From an uncultured Clostridium sp. (lineage in GTDB: Bacteria; Bacillota; Clostridia; TANB77; CAG-508): a DNA stretch of 64,000 nucleotides. Under the pieces are notes generated by a model. The model saw only the letters and a program-made list of their open reading frames with translations. It did not search any database and was not told the DNA's origin. Within the stretch, counting starts at the first letter, position 1; each line of letters begins with the position of its first letter. Location of the stretch: contig CAKNIZ010000002.1 in NCBI GenBank assembly GCA_930980855.1, positions 1-64,000 on the forward strand, given 5' to 3'. Of the stretch, positions 1-9,177 are shown piece after piece. The position numbers and the translations under genes were made by a program.

Positions 1-65
1 GTTCCTAATACATTAATTAGTTTATCTAAATACATTTCTCTTTTTATTAATTTCATATTTTTCAT
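1..65 (-). CDS. 5' end of a probable ATP-binding protein (DUF4143/AAA type), truncated by window edge
   Basis: Minus-strand reading MKNMKLIKREMYLDKLINVLG preceded by GAGGTG RBS; N-terminus resembles DUF4143-type ATPases. Start at 65 or 56. Confidence 0.5.
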   Translation of the reverse strand, partial: MKNMKLIKREMYLDKLINVLG

Positions 66-92
66 TTCACCTCATAATTAGTATATCATTAT

Positions 93-129
93 ATTCCGAA
101 AATGTAAATATTTTAAAAGTTTTCGGAAT
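93..129 (-). promoter_or_regulatory. Perfect 10-bp inverted repeat ATTCCGAAAA-N17-TTTTCGGAAT overlapping a TTTACA-N17-TATACT promoter
   Basis: Arms 93-102 and 120-129; minus-strand -35/-10-like boxes lie immediately upstream of the ORF ending at window base 1. Confidence 0.55.
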
Positions 130-214
130 AGACTTTTCTTTATTATATACAATATTTTATAAAGTATTCATTTAATTACCTAAAATTCAATATTTTATTA
201 TTTCTTAATACTAT

Positions 215-260
215 TTTTTGGTGTGTATTATTAAAGTTTCATGCAATGTAAAGTAGGAGT
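215..260. repeat. Imperfect direct repeat, copy A (partner 2576-2621)
   Basis: TTTTTGGTGTGTATTATTAAAGTTTCATGC... versus TTTTTGGTATGTATTATCAAAGTTTCATGC...; first 30 nt differ at 2 positions and both end AGGAGT. Confidence 0.6.
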
Positions 261-1041
261 AAAATAAAACCTTTCAAATATGGCCGTCTTTTGTAAGCCT
301 TGATACTAGCTTGTTTCAAGTTTTATTCTTTGATTATTATACTATTAATTCTTTTTAAAATCAATGATTTTGGCTGTATTATTTTGGTGTGATTTTTTTA
401 CATTATTGCAACCTGTTTAATTATAAAAATTTTATAAGATTTTTACTTTTATATTTTCTAAGTATTTATTTTTTCTTATAGAATATTTCTAAAATTTGTA
501 AAACCCTTATATTTCTCTTTGTTGCCTTATTTTGCGGTAATGAAACTATATTACTTAAAAATAAAAACTCCTTTAAATCGATTCTCGTGCGTCGTATTTT
601 TTGGCATTTTTGCATACTTAATAAAGTACCAGATTTTTAGGCACTTACACTAAACTATATTAAATATTCATACAGGATTCAATATATAATCATTTATAAC
701 TTCATTACTATTATAATAAAAATAAGTATTTCAAGTTAATTTAATTGTTCGATATTAAAATTTTCAATTTATAAAATTAATTTATTATTTTAATTTTATT
801 ATAATTTATTTTCGTTTTTTATTTATAATTTATTTCTGAAATTATTTTAATATATAACTTTTTACACTTTTTTGGTATAAATAAGTTATCACTTAAATAA
901 TATAATTATAAAAAGCTCTTCCCCTACTCCCTACTGCATTATAAAACCTCAAAAAAACTTAGTTTAAACAAAGAGTCATGTATAAGTAATAATATTCAAC
1001 TTAATATGTTTTTCCATTTGCTGCAATAGTTCTCTTTTTAT

Positions 1042-1881
1042 TTACAATATTTTTCCAATCTGCCTTAAACTTGAAATTAAATCCTCATATTTAATTTCTT
1101 TAGCATAAAAATTATTTTTTTGATATCTTTCCCATTGCTTTTTCATAATATCACTGCTGTTAAGTTGTTCAATAATTTTTGACCAATTCTTAATAATATC
1201 CGTGCTATTTCTGTGTTCAGCAGTTGAATAAATAGCATCTTTTAAAATATTAAAATTAATATTTTTAGTTTGAGTATTTAATAACATGTATATATCATAA
1301 AAATCCCTAATTCTTGTTCCTAAAATGCCTCGTTTTATAATCGATTCAAATTTTTCTGCAATAACTGTTTCGAGATTATACGACCAAATCTGAATCTTTC
1401 TATCTTCAAGCATTAAATCAAAACTGTACTTAATTTCTTTATATGTAATTTTATCTCCAGTAGTAACATCAATTTTCATAATAACAGGCATTGAATTCAT
1501 ATAGGTAGCTTTAAAAGTTATTCTATATCCGCCATAATCATCATCTTCCCTAATTAATTCTATTTTTTGAACTTCAAATTTAACTCCATCATCAATTTTT
1601 ATATTGCAAATTTCATTAATTATATTTGAAATATTTTCTTCCGTTAATTTGAACCCTTTAATTGTTGTATCTATATCCATAGTTGTTCTACTATCGATTC
1701 CAAGCATAGCAGAGATTAGCATTCCACCTTTTAGAATAAAATTATCTTTGTATTTTGAAATAGATATTCTTTCAAGTAATCTCTCAAGCATATATGTTTG
1801 TAATACAGATTGTGCTGAAACTTTATTTTCTTTTGCAATATTATTAATAATCGCTTTTAGGCTCATTGCATTTCTTTTCAT
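1042..1881 (-). CDS. abiEii: AbiEii/AbiGii-family nucleotidyltransferase toxin
   Basis: 279 aa; FILKGGMLISAMLGIDSRTTMDIDTT nucleotidyltransferase motif typical of AbiEii; 4-nt overlap with upstream antitoxin ORF. Confidence 0.85.
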   Translation of the reverse strand: MKRNAMSLKAIINNIAKENKVSAQSVLQTYMLERLLERISISKYKDNFILKGGMLISAMLGIDSRTTMDIDTTIKGFKLTEENISNIINEICNIKIDDGVKFEVQKIELIREDDDYGGYRITFKATYMNSMPVIMKIDVTTGDKITYKEIKYSFDLMLEDRKIQIWSYNLETVIAEKFESIIKRGILGTRIRDFYDIYMLLNTQTKNINFNILKDAIYSTAEHRNSTDIIKNWSKIIEQLNSSDIMKKQWERYQKNNFYAKEIKYEDLISSLRQIGKIL

Positions 1882-2453
1882 CCAAGTACCTCCATATATT
1901 TAGCTAATATTTTTTCTATTTTAAATTTTGTTGCATATTCTGATAATAAAATAAGGTTTTTATCTTTTCTTTTTATATATTCGTTTATTGCTGTATTAAA
2001 AATTTGTAAGTCAATTTTATTCCTATCTCTAATAATATCACAAATAGTTCTTTCAACATTATAAACTCTTATTACAAAATCATCCTCTAATTTTAATTCT
2101 GTTAAGCCAACATTATGGAGCTCTTTTTTTATATAATGAACATTTAATAAATCATTTTTTATTCTGTTATTGCTTGGGAAAGTCATATCTAGTTGTAAAG
2201 GTGTACGATCAGTCATTCCATAAAAATATAAAGCAGTATTGTGAGAGTATATGCCATTTTTATATTTTTCTCCCATTAACCAAAATTCATTTATATCTTT
2301 ATCTAATTTTGCATACATTCCATGAGCAATTCTTTTTAATAATTTTTTTTCAATCAATGAATTTAATATATGTCTGTTCATTTTATAATCTTCTAGTTTA
2401 TTAGCATATATAATTCCGTTATTTTTATCTATAATTTTTTCATAATCATCCAT
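1878..2453 (-). CDS. abiEi: AbiEi-family antitoxin/transcriptional regulator
   Basis: Wing-helix N-terminus MDDYEKIIDKNNGIIYANKLEDYKMNRHILNSLIEKKLLKRIAHGMYAK; start at 2453 preferred over 2543 because of GGAGGTGTAATATG. Confidence 0.8.
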   Translation of the reverse strand: MDDYEKIIDKNNGIIYANKLEDYKMNRHILNSLIEKKLLKRIAHGMYAKLDKDINEFWLMGEKYKNGIYSHNTALYFYGMTDRTPLQLDMTFPSNNRIKNDLLNVHYIKKELHNVGLTELKLEDDFVIRVYNVERTICDIIRDRNKIDLQIFNTAINEYIKRKDKNLILLSEYATKFKIEKILAKYMEVLG

Positions 2454-2464
2454 ATTACACCTCC

Positions 2465-2510
2465 GACATTTCATATACATATTATAGTCTAAATGTATAT
2501 GAAATGTCAA
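2465..2510 (-). promoter_or_regulatory. TTGACA-N18-TATAAT promoter embedded in a perfect 16-bp inverted repeat (probable AbiEi operator)
   Basis: GACATTTCATATACAT (2465-2480) and ATGTATATGAAATGTC (2493-2508) are exact reverse complements; TATAAT lies in the 12-nt spacer on the minus strand. Confidence 0.75.
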
Positions 2511-2544
2511 GGAGCTATTTAATGGATATGTATAAAAAGTCAAA

Positions 2545-2579
2545 AAAATTATACATGTTTTTTAAATATGTATAATTTT
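2545..2579 (-). terminator. Hairpin terminator downstream of ankyrin gene
   Basis: AAAATTATACAT/ATGTATAATTTT arms followed on the minus strand by a T-rich run. Confidence 0.5.
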
Positions 2580-2621
2580 TGGTATGTATTATCAAAGTTT
2601 CATGCCAATAGAGATAGGAGT
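2576..2621. repeat. Imperfect direct repeat, copy B (partner 215-260)
   Basis: See copy A. Confidence 0.6.
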
Positions 2622-2632
2622 TATCACATATA

Positions 2633-3451
2633 TTAAAGATTTAAATAATTGATTATTTTTACTATCTCGTCATAATCTGGTACTTTTTCTTTAACTTTAC
2701 TATAATCATTTTTAAAAGTTTTAAGCATTTCTCTACCTGATTCGTCAACTCCATATCCTACAGTTGTTCTTATATCTAAATCTGTGCCATAGTCTAATAA
2801 TAACTGTAATGTTTCTGCTGCCTTATCATTATCATAAAATCTTAAAGCAAGTAATCCGTTTTTATTCATGTCAGATTCTTGATAATTTGGATCAGCACCA
2901 TTTTCGAGCAATAATTTTGTTGCACCATAATATCCACATTCTGTTGTATAAGTAAGTGGAGTATTAACTCCTTGTGGTTTTTCATAAATTTGCACATCTG
3001 GATTTGCCCCATTTTTTAATAGCAATTCTAATATACTCCATTCATCTTTTTCTTTGTTTCCATCTGGATTATATTTTATTGCGTAATATATAGCTTTTGT
3101 TGTTTCGTTAGGATTCCAACCATTATTTAAGTATTGCTCTACTTTATTATAATCATAATCTTTTATAGCAATTAGTTCTTCTCCTTCCTCTTTTATTTGT
3201 TCTTGTCTTTGTATTTCATCATAATTTACAAACTTATTTATAATTTTATAGTCTATAAATGCAAGAATAATTGTTAGAATTAGTAATATAACAAATGTTT
3301 TTGTAAATTTCTTTTTTACTAGTCTTATTAATCCAAATACTATTGTTAATATTAGTAATGTAATAATCAATACATTAAATCCTATAAATAAGCCTCCTAA
3401 AGTTCCTATTAAAGGAATTACTGTTAAAACTGCCATAAACAATCCCCCCAC
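2633..3451 (-). CDS. Membrane-anchored ankyrin-repeat protein
   Basis: N-terminal hydrophobic segments then ankyrin repeats (WSILELLLKNGANPDVQ; GATKLLLENGADPNYQ). Confidence 0.8.
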   Translation of the reverse strand: MGGLFMAVLTVIPLIGTLGGLFIGFNVLIITLLILTIVFGLIRLVKKKFTKTFVILLILTIILAFIDYKIINKFVNYDEIQRQEQIKEEGEELIAIKDYDYNKVEQYLNNGWNPNETTKAIYYAIKYNPDGNKEKDEWSILELLLKNGANPDVQIYEKPQGVNTPLTYTTECGYYGATKLLLENGADPNYQESDMNKNGLLALRFYDNDKAAETLQLLLDYGTDLDIRTTVGYGVDESGREMLKTFKNDYSKVKEKVPDYDEIVKIINYLNL

Positions 3452-3525
3452 ATAAATTATTATTTAAATTCAATTTTTTATAATAATTCACTTTCTTCTT
3501 TATATTTAAGACTATTTTTTAAATT

Positions 3526-6147
3526 CTATAGCCACTCTCCTACTTTCTTTATGTAAATTTTTTTAACTATTTGTACTAAAATAACATATAGCATGCTGAG
3601 AATAATAACAATTAAATAATATTTAGGTGGTAATATCTCAAAATTAAATGCTGATATATTGTGCAATAATATAGGAGCTAATATTGTTCCTACTATTGTG
3701 ACAATTGTGAGAAAAACTAATTTTGAATTTGGTTTAGACTGTATAAACGGTATTTTCGCCGTACGTACAAAATATATTATTAAAGTTTCACTAATTAAAC
3801 ATTCTACGAACCATGCTGTCTGGAAATATGACTGCATATCAGCAGAATTATAACCTAATATAAACCAAAAAGCTAAAAATGCGAGTACATCTATTATTGA
3901 GCTTATAGGTCCCATAACATTCATAAATGTTCCTAATCCTTTTGTATCCCACTTTCTAGGCTTAGCAAGGAATTCATCATCTACATTATCATATGGAATT
4001 GCTATTTGAGAAAAATCATATAAAAAGTCTTGTATTAGCATTTGAATTGGTAATAATGGTAAAAATGGTAAGAAAATGCTTGCAATAAATATACTAAATA
4101 CATCACCAAAGTCTGAACTTAGTGCCATTTTCATATATTTAATAATATTTCCATATACCTTTCTTCCTTCTATAACTCCATCATATATTACATTCAAACT
4201 TTTTTCCAAAAGTATTATATCACTTGCTTCTTTAGCAATATCTGTAGCAGAATCAACACAAATTCCTACATCGGCATTATGTAATGAAGGTGCATCATTT
4301 ACACCATCTCCCATATACCCTACTACATGACCATTTTTCTTTAACATTGTAATTATTTTCTCTTTCTGCAATGGGTTCATTCTAGCAAAAACATTTACTT
4401 CTTCAACTTGTTTTAAAAGCTCTTCTTCAGACATTTTATCTATTTCACTGCCTAATAAAACCTTATCATTGGTTATTCCAACTAGATTACATATATTTTC
4501 TGTAGTATAAGCATTATCTCCTGTTAATATTTTGGTAGTAATTCCATAATTTTTTAGCTTTTTTATTGTTGCTTTAACCTCTTTTTTAGGTGGATCTAAA
4601 AATGCTACAAATCCTATAAACGCCATATTCTTTTCATCTGTAATAGCTTCATTCCCAAGTCTTGAGGCTAGAGCAATAACTTGCATTCCTTGTTTTTCTA
4701 ATTCCATAGCATTTTTATTTATATTTTCTATAAGTTCACTACTAAGTGGCTTATGCTCTCCATTTATTTTCACGTTATTGCAATCTTTTAATACTTCTTC
4801 AAGTGCTCCTTTTGTTATCATTCTATAATGTTCATTATGTTTTACCACTACACTCATTTTCTTTCTTGTATAATCAAAAGGTATTTCATCTATTTTTTCA
4901 TAATCTTCTATTTTAGATTTTATATCATGCTCATTACCAAAAGTTATAATAGCTCTATCTACTAAATTTTTCATTCCAGTACTATAATAGCTATTGATAT
5001 ATGCATATTCTAAAATTGATAAATCTTCTTTTCCTTCTACATTTATATACTTTTGCAATACTATTTTGTCCAATGTAAGTGTTCCTGTTTTATCGGTGCA
5101 TAGTACATCTATTGCCCCTAAATTTTGAATGGATTGTATATTTTTTACTAGTGTTTTTTTCTTAGCAAGAGATTTGGTACCTTTTGTTAAGTTAACATTT
5201 ACAATCATTGGTAGCATTGTTGGAGTAATTCCTACTGCAACAGATAATGCAAATAAAATCGCTTCTAACACATCTTTACGAATAAAAGCGTAAATTACAA
5301 ATACTGCTATGGAAACTATAACCATGTATCTAATAAGCAATTTGGTTATAGTATTCATCCCTTTTTCAAAGTTGGTTAATTTTCTTTTTGAATTTATCTG
5401 TTTTCCCATTCCTCCTAGATATGTTGAAAAACCAGTTTCTATTACAATTGCTGTTGCATTTCCACTTATAACACTTGTTCCCATCAAGCCTATATTAGAA
5501 ATGGAAAAAATTTCATTTGTATTATTACTCAATATGGTCTTTTCTACTGGAATGCTCTCGCCTGTAAATACTGATTGATTTAAAAATAAATCTTTATTTT
5601 CTATTATCATTACATCTGCAGGTATTATTGCCCCTGCATTTAGATATATAATGTCTCCTTTTACAACATTTTCTACTCTTATGGTCTTTTCTTTTCCATC
5701 TCTTAATACCATTGCAGTTGAAAACATTTTGTTTTTTAAAGATTGGTTAAATTTGTATGTAGAATAGTTTTGGGCAAATTTTATCATTGCACTTACAAAT
5801 CCTATAGCTAAAATTATTATTGTTCCAATTCCATCATCTGATACTAACTCATTTATAATTGCTAGTATTACTAAAATAAGTATGAATTTATCTTTAAAAG
5901 AATTTAGAAAGAAATATAGCCATGAATGCTTCTTTTCTTGTACTACTATATTTTCTCCATTTGTTTCTAATCTGTTTTTTACTTCTTTTGAAGTAAGACC
6001 TTTTTCTTCATTTGAACTTAATTTTTTTATTATATCTTGTTTCGAAAGATTTGATATTTCTTTATATTTATTTAAAATTTTATCATCATTTTCATTTATT
6101 AATTTTTTATTTTTTAATCTATTTTTAATATAAAATAATCTAATCAT
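3526..6147 (-). CDS. mgtA: Magnesium-translocating P-type ATPase
   Basis: 873 aa; DKTGTLT, TGES, GDGVNDAP motifs; MgtA-type C-terminus. Confidence 0.9.
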   Translation of the reverse strand: MIRLFYIKNRLKNKKLINENDDKILNKYKEISNLSKQDIIKKLSSNEEKGLTSKEVKNRLETNGENIVVQEKKHSWLYFFLNSFKDKFILILVILAIINELVSDDGIGTIIILAIGFVSAMIKFAQNYSTYKFNQSLKNKMFSTAMVLRDGKEKTIRVENVVKGDIIYLNAGAIIPADVMIIENKDLFLNQSVFTGESIPVEKTILSNNTNEIFSISNIGLMGTSVISGNATAIVIETGFSTYLGGMGKQINSKRKLTNFEKGMNTITKLLIRYMVIVSIAVFVIYAFIRKDVLEAILFALSVAVGITPTMLPMIVNVNLTKGTKSLAKKKTLVKNIQSIQNLGAIDVLCTDKTGTLTLDKIVLQKYINVEGKEDLSILEYAYINSYYSTGMKNLVDRAIITFGNEHDIKSKIEDYEKIDEIPFDYTRKKMSVVVKHNEHYRMITKGALEEVLKDCNNVKINGEHKPLSSELIENINKNAMELEKQGMQVIALASRLGNEAITDEKNMAFIGFVAFLDPPKKEVKATIKKLKNYGITTKILTGDNAYTTENICNLVGITNDKVLLGSEIDKMSEEELLKQVEEVNVFARMNPLQKEKIITMLKKNGHVVGYMGDGVNDAPSLHNADVGICVDSATDIAKEASDIILLEKSLNVIYDGVIEGRKVYGNIIKYMKMALSSDFGDVFSIFIASIFLPFLPLLPIQMLIQDFLYDFSQIAIPYDNVDDEFLAKPRKWDTKGLGTFMNVMGPISSIIDVLAFLAFWFILGYNSADMQSYFQTAWFVECLISETLIIYFVRTAKIPFIQSKPNSKLVFLTIVTIVGTILAPILLHNISAFNFEILPPKYYLIVIILSMLYVILVQIVKKIYIKKVGEWL

Positions 6148-6261
6148 CTTTCTTTTTCTCCTTGGTTTTTATCTTAGCACAAAAGTAGGAAGCTTTCAAG
6201 TAAGTTCCTGCTTTTATATTTATCTTATTTTGCATTATTATATTTTGAATTACTTAAAATA

Positions 6262-6295
6262 CAAAAAATGTGTGGCAGACAATCCCGCCACACAT
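6262..6295 (-). terminator. Rho-independent terminator
   Basis: ATGTGTGGC/GCCACACAT stem (6268-6295) then T-rich tract on minus strand. Confidence 0.7.
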
Positions 6296-6327
6296 CAAAG
6301 TATAATTTTTTTAGTGTTTTTCATTTT

Positions 6328-6666
6328 TTAAAACAAAAACAATCCTGACAAAAATCCCACTATATTTAATATTATATATATTGCGATATTAATATCTAAT
6401 TTTCTTTTTACATACATATTTATTGTAACTAAATATACCAAAATCAAAAATCCGATAATTATTGTTGATAGGATAAATAAATATGAGCTATCTAAAACAG
6501 ATATCATAGTCATTGCAAAACCTGTAACAGAGCCTAAAAAACTATTATACAAAAAGTCAACTACTAATAAAAAAATTGTTTTAGTTTTTTCATTTATCTG
6601 TAATTCTCCAATAATAATTAGTAGAGGAATACTAAGAATTTCCAAAAACATTATTAATGTTTGCAT
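6328..6666 (-). CDS. Small multi-TM membrane protein
   Basis: 112 aa hydrophobic ORF followed by terminator. Confidence 0.6.
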   Translation of the reverse strand: MQTLIMFLEILSIPLLIIIGELQINEKTKTIFLLVVDFLYNSFLGSVTGFAMTMISVLDSSYLFILSTIIIGFLILVYLVTINMYVKRKLDINIAIYIILNIVGFLSGLFLF

Positions 6667-6699
6667 ATAAGTTTTTAATTCTCCTTTCTGTAACTAATA

Positions 6700-7026
6700 C
6701 TATTCATTAACATCATCTATTTTCAACGTGTGCCCATATCGATTGCAGTTCAATTCTTCTTTTAATCTAAAACAGTCTTCTAAATCTATATTGTATGTAT
6801 TTGCTATCATTAAAACATAATATAAAACGTCTGATAATTCTTCTTCTACTGTTCCTTTAATATGATTGTCTATCATTCTCTGGTCTTTTCTTATAACTTC
6901 TGCTAATTCTCCTACTTCCTCTATCAATTTTAAGAAATACCTTTGTGTATTATTTATATCATCAGGCTTTGTCCTTTTATACTTTTCTTTTAAGTATTTT
7001 TGAAGTTTTCTTATTGGTAAACTCAT
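6700..7026 (-). CDS. MazG-like nucleotide pyrophosphohydrolase
   Basis: LKLIEEVGELAEVIRK...EEELSDVLYYVLMIAN MazG motif. Confidence 0.8.
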   Translation of the reverse strand: MSLPIRKLQKYLKEKYKRTKPDDINNTQRYFLKLIEEVGELAEVIRKDQRMIDNHIKGTVEEELSDVLYYVLMIANTYNIDLEDCFRLKEELNCNRYGHTLKIDDVNE

Positions 7027-7053
7027 AGAAATATTCCTCCCAACATGTATTTG

Positions 7054-7227
7054 TTATATGCTTGGACTTGCAGTATTTTCCTGTGTATTTGAATTAAGAC
7101 TGAAATCATAATTTCCAAAATATTCGTATATCAAATTCCTTTGTCTTAGATATAATGCTGTTATTATACAAAGCACAATAACTAAAATAATGATTACTCC
7201 AATAAGTATAGCAACTAATTTCTTCAT
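7054..7227 (-). CDS. Small single-TM protein
   Basis: Start at MKKLVAILIG after AAAGGAGGAAAG RBS; the upstream 39 residues in the ORF track are likely spurious. Confidence 0.55.
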   Translation of the reverse strand: MKKLVAILIGVIIILVIVLCIITALYLRQRNLIYEYFGNYDFSLNSNTQENTASPSI

Positions 7228-7282
7228 TTTCTTTCCTCCTTTAACATTTAATATTAAGTACGTTATATCATAATTGTTCATT

Positions 7283-7810
7283 TTATTCAACTGGTTCTGC
7301 TTTAAACTTTTTTCGAGTCCAGAAAATTCCAACAATTGCTCCAATCAGCATAACAGGTGCTATTCTAACAAATAGCCATTCGATTGAATGAAAAGCAACT
7401 CCTAAAACTGCTTTTTCAGGATTACTATAATCCCAATTTAAGTACGGACTATTTAATAAGAATAGAGATATGAAAGTTATTACTATGATTACGCATAATG
7501 AAATTAATAGCCAACGAATTATTTTTCTTCTCGCATTCTTCCTTTGTGATAGTTGTAAGTTTATTATTTCCAATTTCTCAGAAATTGCTTTCAAATCATC
7601 TACTTTGGCCTCAGCAATATTTTCTCCAAGTAAAGTACTTACTGGGGTTTCAAGGACCTCTGATATAGAGATTAACATTTCAGAATCAGGAACAGACAAT
7701 CCTTGCTCCCATTTAGAAATTGTTTGTCTTACCACATTTAGCTTGATAGCAAGTTCTTCTTGTGAAAGTCCTTTTGATTTTCTTATTGTTCTTATGTTTT
7801 CTTTTAACAT
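7283..7810 (-). CDS. XRE-family HTH transcriptional regulator with C-terminal TM segments
   Basis: IRTIRKSKGLSQEELAIKLNVVRQTISKWEQGLSVPDSEML helix-turn-helix. Confidence 0.85.
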   Translation of the reverse strand: MLKENIRTIRKSKGLSQEELAIKLNVVRQTISKWEQGLSVPDSEMLISISEVLETPVSTLLGENIAEAKVDDLKAISEKLEIINLQLSQRKNARRKIIRWLLISLCVIIVITFISLFLLNSPYLNWDYSNPEKAVLGVAFHSIEWLFVRIAPVMLIGAIVGIFWTRKKFKAEPVE

Positions 7811-7918
7811 TTTAGAATCACTCCTTTCTTTTATATAAACTATTATATATAGAATAGCTCGTTGCTACAAGCAATGCGTATTAACATTACAAATTATTTA
7901 ATTTTTTGTGCTTATCTT

Positions 7919-9151
7919 TTATGTTATAATTTTGTATGCATATTTACAAGCAAGAATTCTTTTAACTGCCATATTTATTATATCTTCAGATATTCTACCT
8001 TGCTTTACAGCCTTTAAAACTTCCTTCCTTTGAGTTTCAAAATCAGATGATATTATCATATCATTTCCGGCAAGTACAGCTTGTACTGCAGCTTCTCCAT
8101 TTTCTACGTATGATTTTACAGCATCCATAGCCAAATCATCTGTCATTATAAGCCCAGTAAAACCTAAATCATCTCTTAGAATATTATGGACTTTTTTTGA
8201 TAAAGATGCTGGCATATTTTCATCCATACAATTAACAATATTATGACTTACTAATATGGTTGGTGCTTCTGCCTCTATTCCACTTTTAAATGGTAAAAAA
8301 TCATTATTTTTAAATTCTTCTAGTGATCTATTATCTATAGCAATTCCTGTATGTGTATCTGTGTTGTCACCATATCCGGGAAAATGTTTCATTGCAGATA
8401 TCATATTATCTCTATTCATTGTCTTTATTAATTCAGATATATATGTTGCTGTTTCGCTTGCTCCTCTGCCAAAAGACCTTTTATACATGAATGATGATTC
8501 TTTGGTTGGAACATCAGCAACAGGAGTTAAATTCATATTTAGTCCAATGCTTTTCAATAATGAGGATTTCTCATTAGAATCTTTTAATATAGCGGACAAT
8601 CCTCCTTCTTCCCATAAATCCTGAGGTGATTTGAATTTTGAATCTCTAAATGCTTTATATGCACTTACTCTAACAACTGTTCCACCTTCTTCGTCTACTC
8701 CAAATATCATCTTTATTTTACTTGCATTTTGGCAATCATTTATTTCTTTTAATATTGATTGTTTTGTTTCATTTTTAAAATCTCTGCCAAATAAGATATA
8801 TCCTCCTGGTGAATATTTTTTTATCTCATCTATTACTCCTTTTTCTGGGTATCTCACTAAAAACATTTGGCCTATTTTTTCTTCTAAAGACATTATACTT
8901 AATAATTCTTCTGCTTCGTCATAATATTCTTTAAATAGTTCCACGATTTCTGTGTTGTTTTCTGATAATTCATTTTCTATATTTTCAGAATTGTTTTGTT
9001 CAATTTGCGTATTATTATAATCTGATTTAGAAGTTTCTACATTGTTTTTAAATAATATTTCTTTACCAAGATATATTCCAACAATTAAAATAATTAAGAT
9101 TAATAATACTAATAAAATTATTTTGTTTTTACCTATTTTTGTTTTTTTCAT
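7919..9151 (-). CDS. nagZ: Glycoside hydrolase family 3 beta-N-acetylhexosaminidase
   Basis: FGVDEEGGTVVR, MKHFPGYGDNTDTHTG, MTDDLAMDAV motifs. Confidence 0.85.
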   Translation of the reverse strand: MKKTKIGKNKIILLVLLILIILIVGIYLGKEILFKNNVETSKSDYNNTQIEQNNSENIENELSENNTEIVELFKEYYDEAEELLSIMSLEEKIGQMFLVRYPEKGVIDEIKKYSPGGYILFGRDFKNETKQSILKEINDCQNASKIKMIFGVDEEGGTVVRVSAYKAFRDSKFKSPQDLWEEGGLSAILKDSNEKSSLLKSIGLNMNLTPVADVPTKESSFMYKRSFGRGASETATYISELIKTMNRDNMISAMKHFPGYGDNTDTHTGIAIDNRSLEEFKNNDFLPFKSGIEAEAPTILVSHNIVNCMDENMPASLSKKVHNILRDDLGFTGLIMTDDLAMDAVKSYVENGEAAVQAVLAGNDMIISSDFETQRKEVLKAVKQGRISEDIINMAVKRILACKYAYKIIT

Positions 9152-9177
9152 AATATTGAACTCCTTTTGTTCATTTT

